NCBI GenBank assembly: GCA_034509735.1
Contig: JACGWO010000003.1
Span: 41,648,873-41,712,872, forward strand
DNA: 64,000 bases
Origin: Sesamum alatum
Lineage: Eukaryota > Streptophyta > Magnoliopsida > Lamiales > Pedaliaceae
Direction: 5' to 3'
The notes below the pieces were generated by a model. The model saw only the letters and a program-made list of their open reading frames with translations. It was not told the origin of the DNA and did not search any database. The position numbers were made by a program, and so were the translations under genes. The first letter of the stretch is position 1, and every line of letters begins with the position of its first letter. Below are positions 20,331 through 31,309 of the stretch, in pieces.

Positions 20331-22850
20331 CAAGTTAATAGTAACGAATATTTATTGAAAGTATATGTTAAGCACGTTAGTCAATATATTGAGCGAATAA
20401 AAAAAACTCTAGTATCAATTGATAATGACAACTAGCAGAATTCATGAACCCTGATGTGGACACCACTCAGATGAAAGCATATGTCGAAATATAACCAATT
20501 GAAGCTGCAGCCAACTTACAAATGATGAATCAACAATTTGCACATGTCTCTTTTATCGAACATATGGTTTCAATCTTTTAATGATGATATGTCCGCAAGT
20601 GCTTCCACTTAATTTCATAATGTCACGCCCGAGGTAGTCAGAGTGACAAAAGGCTTTAAAAATATTGGGATTCACTGCACGGGGACCACGACCTCACAAA
20701 ACTATAACGAGATGTATGGAATTTTTTACGACAATGAAGTTGCAAATCAGAATGTGACAGTTTTGCACACTACACAGATAAAGGTTCCGAGCCCGACAAA
20801 GCAAAATTTCAATACCCCCCTGGATTCCGAGGATGATATTGACGTAAATGTGATGGCCGAGACATTAGCCCCGAATACACAAGGTACGCCATCAACACAC
20901 CAAACACCAATTCAACCTTCTCCTATACCAACAACAGACAATGCTCATATGTTTTATCGTTTTATACCTTTTTTTGAGCAAATATTTTCCGAGATACTTG
21001 CGAACTAAATCGATGTCGCATCTTTTAAGTACGCAAATATTATGATACAAATCAAGGCAAGCTCAATGTGGACATGATTGTCAAAAATAAAGAACATTGT
21101 AGATATTGTGAAAGATTATTCAATACGGCATGCACGCCGGGAATATATTTTTCTAGAGAGCACCCCCAAGAAATGAAAAATTGTATGCAAACATAACACC
21201 CCAAGTACTTGTAAATAGCTTGGATGAATATTTACTTATGCACATTCATTAATTGAATTTTTTGATAATATAATTTATTTATTTTTTGCAGAAATGTGGT
21301 GTAAGTGGTACTCTAATGAATAGATAAAATTAAGTTTGAACGTTGGGTGATCACAAAATATGAAGGTGACCACACGTGTGTTATATCCGAACTGTCTCTC
21401 GAGCATTGCAATTTAGATAGAGGTTTTGTTGCATCTTTGTTATTGGGACAAGTTAAATGCAACCCTGCATATTGAATAAAGAATGTCATCGGAACTGTGA
21501 AGGACCAATTAGGTTTCGGTATATCATAGCGAAGGCATGGTACAGTTTGAAGATGACCCATGAGACTATCTATGGGACGTGGGAGAGCTCTGTTCGAAAA
21601 CTTCCAAGTTACCTTGGCGCACTTCAGAAATGAAACGATGGAGCAATTGTTGAATGGGGACACAAATCACTCCAGCACTCAACTGGTGCGTATGTGATCA
21701 AATATGTATTTTAGGCTTTCAAACCATGCATCGAAGGGTTCCAATATCATCCCAAAATCATAAGTGCAGATGGAACACATTTATACACGAAGTACAAGCA
21801 CAAAATATCGATTGCAGCTGCGATGGATGCAAATCAACAGGTATTGCCCCTTGCATTTGCTATTGTTGACGAAGAATCATATCCATCTCGAAAATGGTTT
21901 CTTCAGATGCTGAGTAGACACATCATCAGAGGGCTTTCGGGAATGTGTCTTATATCTGACCGCAATTTTGCCCTCTTATCCACAGTAAAAGACATTACTA
22001 AATTTGTTCCTCCTCGCGGTGTGAATAAATATTACTTGAGGCACGTGTGTTCAAACTTCAACAATCAGTTGAAGAACGTGCAATTGAAGGACCTTTGCTG
22101 GAGATCTGACTCAGAATGTCAAATTGAAAATTTTAATTGTACCATGGACGAGATTAAGAGAAAAATGGATAGCTTCTCATGACGATGGATGGCGATGCAG
22201 TATTCTGACCACCAAAATGTCAGAATGCATCAATAGGGTTTTAAAAGGAACACGCTGCCTTCCTATGATTGTAAGGCGAATAATACTACATTGATAAGCA
22301 ACAGTCAACCGTGGACGGGCTATGCATATAACTTGTTCCAACGGTGATCCGCCAGATCTGTAAAGCATGAGGTAATGATATTCGATCAAATTAAACAGAC
22401 TGTCTCTATGGTTACAAAAACTATTATGAACAGTGGTGTAACACTCACATTGTAAACATTGCAACGCAGGAGTGTTCATGTGGTAAATGGAATCAATTTA
22501 AAATTCCATGCTCAAAAGGTATACGCTGCATATAAGCTTAACGTTGCATCAATGGTTAAGCAATATTATGCTTTAATGCCGTACCGAATGACATATCCTA
22601 ATCCTTACCAACCGACAATAGCGGAAGACTAGTGGGATATTCCAAATTTTCAATTAGTCCACGACGATAGTCTTCGTACATCAACTCGTTCGGATCACCG
22701 CCAAAATACCCGCATTCCTAATGAAATAGATTGGGGACAAACTCGTGGAAGGCAACAAATTCGCAGTTAATTACGACAAAATCTATGTCCTTCGAGTCAA
22801 AGTAATGTCCAAAGGCATGGTCGTCGTCGGCAAAATAATGTACCAAATAC
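20331..22850 (+). pseudogene. Broken MULE transposase (right arm of palindrome 3)
   Basis: This is the best preserved catalytic core of the family A copies. The N-terminal acidic region (20643-21008) has TTTSQNYNEMYGIFYDNEVA and DDIDVNVMAETLAPNTQG. A frame-shifted DNA-binding and middle region follows (21290-21660). The DDE core (about 21748-22180) reads IISADGTHLYTKY, DANQQVLPLAFAIVDEES and MCLISDRNFALL, so both Asp residues are kept. Then come YLRHVCSNFNNQLKN and KDLCWRSDSECQIENF. After a frameshift INRVLKGTRCLPM leads to the SWIM finger remnant ECSCGKWNQFKIPCS (about 22468-22512) and a tail with YYALMPYRMTYPNPYQPTIA. Stops and frameshifts at several places rule out a working protein. Confidence 0.85.
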
Positions 22851-23163
22851 TTGAATACACATTTTTATGTAATTTTTTAGTGTATTAATTCTAATTCTAA
22901 ATTTTTATAAATTATAATTTTTTATAATTATCATAAAGTAAATTATTTTTATTTTGTAGTTAAATTATACAATAATTTTTTGAAATTATCATATTTACAA
23001 ATTTTTTAAAAAAAAGTGATTGTTGCCTCAGCTCGCGAATGACAATTTTAAAAATAAAAAAATGCATTGGTCACGAGTTGGGAACGCAACTGATCACATT
23101 TTTACAATGTGTACCGCTTCGGCGGTACACCTATAATTATTTTTTTTATAATAAAAATATAAC
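22851..23163. repeat. Family A MULE right terminal region
   Basis: AT-rich 3' region opening with ACTTGAATACACATTTTTAT, as at 8062, followed by a block with CAGCTCGCGAATGAC, GAGTTGGGAACGCAACTGAT and GTGTACCGCTTCGGCGGTAC. The last of these is a perfect small hairpin (GTACCGC / GCGGTAC). The reverse complement of the outer 110 bases or so matches the left end at 16824-16935. Confidence 0.65.
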
Positions 23164-23505
23164 TAGACCACAAGTATCTTTGGTTTGTTAGTATTAAATA
23201 GATTCTTAAGTCACACTTTCGAAAATCAAGGAATTGAGAATTAGAGGGTGTTTGGCTAAACTTAAAGGCTCCTCAAAACATATTATAAGATGTTTAAGAG
23301 TTTTTAATATTAACAAATCATTTTTTTTTTTGTACAAGAACTTATAAGATGACAAAATAAGATGTTTTCTATATTATAAAATCTTCTCAAAAAAGTAATT
23401 TTTTATTAACTTTTTTTATAACATCATATAAACTATATGTAATTAATAATTTTTCAAGACAAAAACAACTTCATTAATTTGTTATACTCAAATGCTACTC
23501 TCTAC
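23164..23505. other. Intergenic stretch
   Basis: AT-rich, with poly-T and poly-A runs. The phrase GAGGGTGTTTGGCTAAACTT (about 23245) is typical of the ends of small plant repeats, but I could not find its partner. No gene is seen. Confidence 0.4.
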
Positions 23506-23887
23506 TAGAGGTGGCAAAGAATCGAGACCGACTATTTTTGGCGAGTTCGAGCTCTTACCTAATGAGCTCGAACTCGAGCTCGAGCTGACGAGCTCGAGCT
23601 AAATTCAGCTCCAGCTTTCAACCTCCTCAAGCTCGAGTTCGAGCTCGTAAATATTGGTATAATTTTTGGTATATTTTTTAATTATTGGTATAATTTTTAA
23701 ATATAATTATATTATTATAAATATAATAGTATAGAATATGTATATATATAAATTAATTGTCAGGACGTGTCAATTTTAAAAAAGTATAAGAGATTACAAA
23801 TAAATATTAAAATATAACATAGAATTTATATATTTCATATTAAAAAAATATTAAAATTTACTAAAGTATTGATTAAGCTTGTTTGTT

Positions 23888-23944
<57 letters not shown>

Positions 23945-24267
23945 GATTAATTCATGAAAATCACTAAGTTTTGACGTAATTTGTAGTAAAATTTATAGAT
24001 TGTATAATGTATACTATGTATTTTGATATAAATATAAAACTCACAAATAGATATAAAAAATCATAAGTTAATTGTTAGGACTTTTTAATTTAAAAAAGTA
24101 TAAGAGGTTATAAATAGATATTAAAATATAATATAAAATTTTTATGTGTCATATTAAATAATTATTTTAATAAATTATTAAAACTCACTAAATTAATGAG
24201 TAAGCTTGTTGATCTCATTATATATAATAATAATTAAAATTGTTCAACCATGTTACCATCATCATCG

Positions 24268-24319
<52 letters not shown>

Positions 24320-25261
24320 CATCTTTAGATTAGTTCATGAGAATTACTAAGTTTTTGGCATAAATTTATAAGTAAAATTTATAGATTGTATAATATATAT
24401 AAGTAAAATTATTTTAAAAATACAAAAAAAAAATCGAAATTGGTATGTTTTTACATCAATTTTGAATTTAGCAAAGACGGGGTTTCAACCCCCATCTTTT
24501 GCCTTGTGTCAGCGAGGAGTGTCAGCCTCCTTGCTGACACTCATTAAAGACGGGGGTTGAGACGGGGTTTCAACCCCCATCTTTTGCCTTGTGTCAGCGA
24601 GGAGTGTCAGCCTCCTTGCTGACACTCATTAAAGACGGGAGTTGAACCCCGTCTCTTCTAAAGACGGGATTTCAACCCCCGTCTTTGCCTAATTTTAAAA
24701 TTGGTGTAAAAACACACCAATTTTGAATATTTTTTTTTTTGTATTTTTAAAATAATTTCTCCATGTATATACTATGTATTTTGATATAAATATAAAAATC
24801 ACAAATAGATACAAAAAATCATAAGTTAATTGTTAGGACTTTTTAATTTAAAAAAGTATAAGAGGTTATAAATAGATATTAAAATATAACATAAAATTTA
24901 TATGTGTCATATTAAATAATTATTTTAAAAAATATTAAAATTATTAAATTATTGATTAAGTTTGTTCTTATATAAATATAAAGTTTAAATGTATATATAA
25001 AAGTACCAATACCATAGTTTATTATTATCTAAAATAAAATGTATGCTATTGATTAATAATTGCAATATATGGTCAATTTTTAGTATGAAATTGATAAAGT
25101 ATTGAATATCAAATTAAACATATAAAAATTCTAAAATATATATATAAAAATAATTTTAAAAGAAAAAAAAGGGGGAAAAACTCGCGAGCCTAACAAACAT
25201 AGACAATTGAGCTCGAACTCGAGCCAGCTCGCGAGCCAACTCGACTCGTCTGCCACCCCTA
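23506..25261. mobile_element. Non-autonomous hAT-type element with nested insertion
   Basis: Terminal inverted repeats are TAGAGGTGGCA (left) and TAGGGGTGGCA (right, reverse complement), the usual plant hAT form. Flanks CTCTCTAC (23498-23505) and CTCTCCAC (25262-25269) match in 7 of 8 bases, as expected for an 8-bp hAT target duplication. Subterminal regions carry repeated GAGCTCGA motifs (23545-23660 and 25208-25245). The interior is made of three diverged copies of an AT-rich unit (about 23750-23990, 24000-24400, 24763-24990) sharing TTGTTAGGACTTTTTAATTT, with (ATT)n tracts at 23894-23942 and 24270-24320. No transposase is present. Confidence 0.8.
24406..24758. mobile_element. Hairpin-rich inverted-repeat element nested in the hAT element
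   Basis: The ends are inverted repeats of about 75 bases (both starting AAATTATTTTAAAAATAC) that run into AAAGACGGGG / CCCCGTCTTT. Between them a unit of about 90 bases is repeated in tandem (roughly 24477-24640). Each unit contains the hairpin TGTCAGCGAGGAG / CTCCTTGCTGACA and an inverted pair of GACGGGG-type blocks. It interrupts the AT-rich interior of the hAT element, so it arrived later. No clear target duplication was found. Confidence 0.65.
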
Positions 25262-25304
25262 CTCTCCACATAATTAACATTTTTTTGAACAACAAAAAAT
25301 TCTT

Positions 25305-25665
25305 TCAACAATTAGTTTAGTTGAAACTGTTAATTTGAGAGTTAACTAAATTAAATTAATTTAATTGCAGGTTTTAACTTGAGAGTTAACTAAGTTAAAT
25401 TAGTTTAGTTGAAATTTTTAATTTGAGAGTTAGATGAGTTAAATTAGTTTAGTTGAGCTCGTAAGTTGAGAAATGACAAATTTAACTTAGTTTATATTGA
25501 AACTTTTAAGTTGAGAATTAATTAATTTAATTTAAGATTTAAATTGAGAATTAACTAAATTAAATTAGCTTAATTTTAAGTTGAGAGTTAATTAAATTAA
25601 ATTAATTAAGTTTTAAGTTGAAAATTAACTAAATTAAATTGGCTAAATTGAAATTAATTGAAATT
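25305..25665. repeat. Minisatellite of about 40-base units
   Basis: About eight to nine imperfect tandem copies of a unit built on TTTAAGTTGAGAGTTAACTA followed by AATTAAATTAGTTTAGTTGA. Copies drift in length and sequence. It lies directly outside the hAT element. There is no sign of coding use. Confidence 0.75.
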
Positions 25666-26630
25666 AGTTTAATTTTAATCGGATTCTCAATCTACAATCA
25701 TAATAAACATCACTCGTCCAATCTCACCAATAGTATCACCATCCCCGTTCACCTCAAAATACAAAACACGTCCTCGACACACTATATTATAGGCATCCAC
25801 AATTCTATAACATACAAACAAAATTTAGTCGACATAACACATCCAATTCTAACATCTGTTGAGATTGCTCACTATGTTGAGAATCAGTGAGCATTCATAC
25901 TCAAATTAGTTTTTCTTTTTCAATCCTTGCTTGCTTTTATGTTTGCTTTCCACAAAATCAACAACCAAACAAAACTTTCAAGTTTTAAAATAGAAATATT
26001 ACCAGCTGGACGGCGGCGGAAAGGGGGGAGATGGGAGGGAGAAGAACAAGCGTTTAGCAGAAAAGAAATATTGGTTAGAATTAATACTTAAACTACCAAA
26101 AAAGCTTCATACCAATATATCATAGAAATAAAAGGATAAATTCAATTTATATAAGAAATGAGCAAAAATTCGTATAAAAAAATAATTAACTATCTGTGTT
26201 ATGAGAAATAAAATAAATTATCCCCATTTCAAGGGAAAACACAAATGATAATTTGCTTTATTTTATAATTTACTAATTATTTTTTCACAAAATAGTAAAT
26301 TGCATTTATCCGTGGAAATGAGCATGAATAAACATCTTTAACTTAGGCAAACAGAAAGAAGGTCATGCATAAAGAAAAGAGGCAAGAAAACGATTTTAAT
26401 CCTATACAAATTCATTTTGATAATTTCGGCAAATGATTTTAAAATTTTGACAAAAAAAACGCGCCATTTCTAAAATAGTTGAAAAATTGCACGACCCACT
26501 TAATTAGGTACACTTTTTGAACTTTTTAGTAAATTTCAATCATATCTATCCTTAAAATGCGAAAGTTTTAAAAATAAAATTTGTATAGAATTAAAATTAT
26601 AATTTTCATATACGAAAAAGAAAAATAATA
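25666..26630. other. AT-rich intergenic stretch
   Basis: I see no gene. An 83-codon open frame (25639-25890) overlaps the minisatellite end and has no recognisable domain. A small G-rich patch (GGCGGCGGAAAGGGGGGAG) lies near 26010. Imperfect inverted phrases (TAATTTACTAATTATTTTTT and similar) occur at 26225-26300. Confidence 0.4.
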
Positions 26631-26830
26631 CTAAAGCCATCTTACATCGTCCAAAGCGATTCATAGTCTGATCAACAACGTGCAGTCCTCCACCTTGGAA
26701 ACGTCGGCCGGACCACCACGACGTCCGGCGACCCCAAATCGCACGCCGTTTCAGACTCCTTCCAGCACCAGGCACGCCCCTCGTTAGCAAGACTCTTCAA
26801 AAACAAAATGCGATTACAACTTGCAAAAAT
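26631..26830. other. GC-rich island, possible gene-fragment relic
   Basis: In strongly AT-rich surroundings this stretch is clearly GC-rich (GTCGGCCGGACCACCACGAC and neighbours). It has an open frame on the minus strand (26790-26536) whose first 50 residues are Arg/Gly-rich, and a short open frame on the plus strand. Neither shows a family I recognise. It could be a captured piece of a gene; without a search that remains a guess. Confidence 0.3.
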
Positions 26831-27239
26831 TTCTCAAGTGTTTGGATTTATTTTCTTCCTATGATGCTCAAAGATTTTGCTTTGTGATTTTGTACAGCTT
26901 TATACACCACACTAGGCCTGCACCAACTCTGAAACAATGTTTCCTTCTTGTCCTCAAGAGTACTCATAATTTCTACATATCTTCATCCATTTAGGAAAGA
27001 AAAAAAATATATATATTGGATTATTTAAAATATAAATTAATAACAGAGATTGTTAATTATAAATGAAAAAAGTATAGATAAGGCAATTTACCCAACTTAC
27101 ATATTGCCTGTCAAGGATGGTTACTCCGTGGCCTTGAGCCTTGTAAATAGTGTATATTGTTAGTATTTTTTAAAATATTCATTATTTTGTCTTCTTCCAC
27201 AACCTCGTCTTATTATCTTGCCTTCATTAATAAAAGAAA

Positions 27240-27745
27240 TAATTACACTCTGAATTTTGGTGTAATTATATATAAATTGTTTGTGATTTGAAAAATTATA
27301 TTAATATTCTTGATATTTGCTTCCGTCTAATAAATAGTTACATATGTTAGTTAAGATTCACCGAATTTATTTGCCATCTACTGAATGAAAATAATGAATA
27401 TTTTAAAAACTGAATAATGAATATTTATTTGTTAGTTATTATTTGTTAGTTAAGATTCAGTTTTTAGACGGAATGGAGACATATGTAACTATTTTAACTC
27501 ACATGCATTAACGTATGGAGACATATATGATTAGTTTGGTAAAAAAAAATCGTATGACTTACAATAAGTCAATTTATGGTAAATATCTCCTTTAATACAA
27601 ATTTTTTTGTTAATATCAACAAATTCGATAAATTTCGATTATTGGAAGAATCTAATTTATTAGACAGAAATAAATCTCACTAAATGCAATTTTCCAAACT
27701 ATAGCAATTGTACGTATAATTACACCAAACCTCAAATCGTAAAAA
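27240..27745. repeat. MITE-like inverted-repeat element
   Basis: The left end has TTTTGGTGTAATTATATATA (about 27256) and the right end reads, reverse complemented, TTTGGTGTAATTATACGTAC (about 27735). Internal sequence such as TTTTTTGTTAATATCAA and ACAATAAGTCAATTTATGG recurs near 51520-51595, suggesting a family. The boundaries are approximate and no target duplication was resolved. Confidence 0.5.
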
Positions 27746-27829
27746 AAAAAATAATGATTTTTTCAACAATATTGATAACATAAATTAAATATCTTAGGAT
27801 TGGTGGGCTTTTCTTTTTACGATTGTAGT

Positions 27830-28150
27830 ATGTAAAACTCTACTTTGCTTTTTAAATTTAGATTATATATGCATGTTATATTTTGGATGGTCCATTCATT
27901 GCTTGAATTATCTAATTACTTTTTCTAACTTTTTACTAGTAACCTTTTTATCAAGAAAATGAAAATTTAAAATTTAAAATTAAATTAGTTTAAATTTTTA
28001 CAATATTTTTTTGAACAAAATTACAAAAGAAAAAATCATATAATTATTATAGTATATTTTAATTAATAAAATTAATCGAATATTACAATAAAATTGTTCT
28101 AATACATTATTATATGAGATTAAATAATTTTTCAATTTTTTGACACCCGA
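27830..28150. repeat. Dispersed repeat (copy 2 of 3)
   Basis: Closely similar to 47930-48250, sharing in order CTCTACTTTGCTTTTTAAAT, TTTTTCTAACTTTTTACTAG, AATTAGTTTAAATTTT and TAATTATTATAGTATATT. The last part is also found at 16641-16780. There is no coding sequence. It may be part of a larger non-autonomous element whose ends I cannot define. Confidence 0.6.
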
Positions 28151-28331
28151 TTAAACCTATAGTCATGTGTATGTATACAAACATATAGAATAAGATTGTA
28201 ATTATCATATAATGGAGGGTTTATTTAATAAAATAATTAACAAAAATATATTAAAATAAAATTAATAACAAAATTAGTACAAGCATAACTCTCGAAGTTC
28301 AGCTTCAAAATTAAAAAAAAAAAAAAAAATA

Positions 28332-28828
28332 GGGTTAATTACACTTACACCCCTCTGAGAATGTATAATTACACTTTCCCTCAAAAAAGTTTTGAAATTA
28401 CACTTACACCCCCTCCGAAAATTCTCTGTTTATACCTGACCCCATCCATTAGAGTTTGGACGAAAAATGTTCACGTCAACAAAAATAATTACACAAATTT
28501 TCAATTTTTCCCATTATTTAACATTCTCATGTATATTTTTGTACTTATATGAGCATAAGTGTAACGTATATGTATGGAGTGAGGCCAATATTATTATATT
28601 TTTTCCTTATAAGTACAAAATTATTGCACGAGAATGTTAAATGAGAGGTAAAATTGAAAATTTATGTAATTATTTTTGTTGAAATGAATATTTTCCGTCC
28701 AAACTTTAACGAATGGATGTCAGATGTAAACAAAGAATTTTTAGAGGGGGTGTAAATGTAATTTCAAATTTTTTTTGAGGAAAAGTGTAATTATGCATTT
28801 TCAGAGGGGGTCTAAATGTAATTAACCC
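28332..28828. mobile_element. Long-TIR Mutator-type MITE
   Basis: The ends are inverted repeats starting GGGTTAATTACA(C/T)TTA(C/G)A and stay similar for about 200 bases each, so most of the element is one large foldback. Inside the TIRs 'attacacttacaccccctc' recurs about every 35-65 bases. The flanking 9-mers AAAAAAATA and AAAATAATA match at 8 of 9 positions. A 63-codon frame on the plus strand (28361-28552) is a by-product of the repeat. Confidence 0.75.
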
Positions 28829-29404
28829 AAAATAATAAATTAAAGTTGAACCCTCAAAGTAGTGGTGGCACGTGATTGGCTAAGAAGGGCGTGTGTGTGT
28901 CTGAGGTGGAATTTTGGCATTTTAATGGTTTACTTTCGACACCCTTTTTCATACTTATTTTTTTCTTCAAGAAAGTCAAGATAATATACTTATTTAGGGT
29001 TTGTTTGTTTTAAATGAGAGAAAAAGAGAAAGTGAGAGCGAGAGGGTGAGAAAAATAATAATAGATTTTTTTTAAGTTATTTGGTATAATTAAAAGAAGA
29101 GTAAACCTCAAATACTTCTCTATATTTGGTACGAAAAAAATAAATTAAGAAGAAAAAAACTAATTTTTATAATTTTAGTAATTAACTATTTTTTTAATTT
29201 TGTATTAAAAAATAAATAAGTTAATAATATACTAAAATATTTTCAGTATATTAAAAATTAAAAAATCATATAATAAAAACATTCATCAAACAAGAATAAT
29301 CAATAAAAAAATATTATCAACAAGAACAAGAATATTTTTATTAATATAAATATTCACCGAAATAGATATGGTTCTTTTATTCTAAATTATTTAGTTTAAA
29401 TAAA
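28829..29404. other. Intergenic stretch
   Basis: No gene is seen. A purine-rich tract (GAGAGAAAAAGAGAAAGTGA, about 29015-29055) and poly-A-rich sequence are present. TTTAGGGTTTGTTTGTTTTA near 28993 resembles the start of some small plant transposons but has no evident partner. Confidence 0.4.
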
Positions 29405-30198
29405 GGGTTAAATACAGTTACCACCCCTTAAGTATCCATCCTACATCAACTACCCCCTAAAGTATTAAAACCTTCAAAAATACCTATAACCTTCTAACAC
29501 CTTTAATTTTGAAATTCAAAAAGTCCATTTTACCCTTACTAAAAATTGATTTATGAAAAAAAATTAAAAAAAATTAAAATACCAAAAGCACTCTTTTTTT
29601 AAAGTTTTATCTAATTATATTTTCATTTGTTTATTGAGCACTTTTTATTTTTAAATTCCAAGTATTTGGAACTCATTTCATTTTAGTTTCACTTATTTGT
29701 CAAATCAAGTTAAAAATAAATTTATATATTCATATAATTACCACATTTATATAATTACCATATATCTATGTATATTAATGGTATATTTTCTTATTAGCTC
29801 ATGATTAGCTCTTTCAGTTTTATTAATTTTATATTTGTTTAAGTAAATATATAAATATATATATGTATGTATGTATAAATTTATTTTTAATTTGGTTTGA
29901 CAAGAAAGGAAAACTAAAATAAAATGAGTTCCAAGTACTTTAGGATTACGAAAATAAAAAGAGCTCGTTAAACAAGTTAAACTAGAATTAGATAAAGTTT
30001 AAAAAAAGAGTGGTTTTGGTGTTTTAAAATTTTCTTTAATTTTTTTTCAAAAAGCAATTTTTAATAAGGATAAAATAGACATTTTGAACTTGAAAATGAA
30101 AGGAGTAAGAAGGTCAGGGTTTTTTTTGAAGGTTTTAATACTTTAGGGGGGTAATTGATGTGGGTGAATACTTCATGGGTGGTAACTATATTTAACCC
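29405..30198. mobile_element. Long-TIR Mutator-type MITE with perfect 9-bp target duplication
   Basis: Terminal inverted repeats begin GGGTTAAATACAGTTACC (left) and GGGTTAAATATAGTTACC (right, reverse complement) and extend about 200 bases with AGTATTAAAACCTTC and AATTCAAAAAGTC type blocks. TTAAATAAA occurs exactly on both sides (29396-29404 and 30199-30207). The interior is AT-rich without coding sequence. Confidence 0.85.
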
Positions 30199-30225
30199 TT
30201 AAATAAAATAAAAATGACTATCAAT

Positions 30226-30575
30226 ACACTTAGGCCCTGTTTACTTTGAGGACGGAATTAAACGAGTAATAGGATTATCTTGAACTAAATGAATGATAAA
30301 AAAACCCAAATTGTAAGGTGTTTACTTACATGTAGTACTAAATTTTGATAAAATATGTAAAGTGTTTATGTTGTTATATTTACTTGTATTGGATGGCAAA
30401 TTACCCATTAGCCCTTCATGGACTTTACCTTTTGCTTATTTGAGGACAACATGGACTTTATTACCTGCATTTATTGTTGTAATTGTACAGGGCCCTCATA
30501 CATGAAAGTAAACAATATATTATCTTATATTAATTTTCTTATTTAGGCTAATACCTTAAAGTAAACGGGGCCTCA
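30226..30575. repeat. MITE-like element with GGCCC(T/C)GTTTACTTT ends
   Basis: The left end GGCCCTGTTTACTTTGAGGA and the right end (reverse complement GGCCCCGTTTACTTTAAGGT) form an inverted repeat. A related but rearranged copy in the opposite sense lies at 45885-46290, sharing the complement of TTGGATGGCAAATTACCCAT. I could not identify a matching target duplication, so the superfamily is left open. Confidence 0.6.
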
Positions 30576-31309
30576 AAGAAAGAAATTGAATTCAAAATCT
30601 ACGCATTTGTTGATGATTTGACTATCTTTTCACAAAAATTATATACCTGTATTATCAGCGGGATTGAGAAAAAAATTGGAGGAAAATTGTACAAATGGGT
30701 AATAGAGTAAATAAAAATAAAATATATATTTTTTTTCTTATATTTTCACTTTTTTCAGCCAATTTTGGACGAAAATAAAATTGGACTCCGAAGGAGTTTC
30801 ATATATATCCAATTTTATTTCACTCCCATCTATTCTCCCCAACCAAACACCAAACTCATTCTTATATATTTCTTTTTACTTTACCTCTTTTCTACCCACT
30901 TTTCACCAAAATCAAACAAACTCTTAAGCAAAATGTTTACATTACATGGGGAGGACGTAGACTTATAAGTGTTTCAATTAGTATCATTTAGAATAAATTA
31001 TGACGAGTTTTATAAATATTTGATATAATTATGAATACTTAAATGTCATTAAAAAAGGTGCAAATACTCATTTGATATTGGATGAAATAATGAAACTTTT
31101 GAATGGGGTTTGAAGGTGTCAACTTTATCCTTGTTCTATTTTTTTTTCTTTTATATAAAAAATATAAAATTATAAAAAAATCAGACAAAGTGAATGAAAA
31201 ATTTTGGATAATTGAAAGGAAATACCCATCCAATTATTATTTGGCTTTTAGAATCATGTATTAATTATATAATAAGTCATGTTAAAGTTGGTTAAATTAA
31301 AATTTGTTA
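30576..31309. other. Intergenic stretch
   Basis: AT-rich. A 67-codon frame (30765-30968) and a 64-codon frame on the other strand have no recognisable features. TTTCACTCCCATCTATTCTC and CAACCAAACACCAAACTCA (about 30820-30860) look like the end of a TGTTTGG-type small repeat. Confidence 0.4.

Larger units (their letters stand above)
16824..23163. mobile_element. Palindrome 3: MULE+PMD inverted dimer with terminal repeats (family A)
   Basis: The outer ends are inverted repeats: left TATATTTTTAATATA then TGTACCGCCGACGCG; right, reverse complemented, TATATTTTTATTATA then TGTACCGCCGAAGCGG. Similarity continues inward for about 100 bases (TTGTAAAAATGT, CAACTCG). Between them lie a PMD 3' half (minus), a MULE transposase lacking its 3' end (minus), a minisatellite spacer, and a longer MULE transposase (plus). 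The 9 bases outside the two ends (TTTCCGGCC and TAGACCACA) do not match, so this is not a simple insertion; a rearranged dimer fits better. Confidence 0.7.

Noticed and set aside
16815..23172. Palindrome 3 as one cleanly inserted transposon
   Set aside because: The 9-mers flanking the two terminal repeats (TTTCCGGCC and TAGACCACA) do not match, and the two halves differ in gene content.
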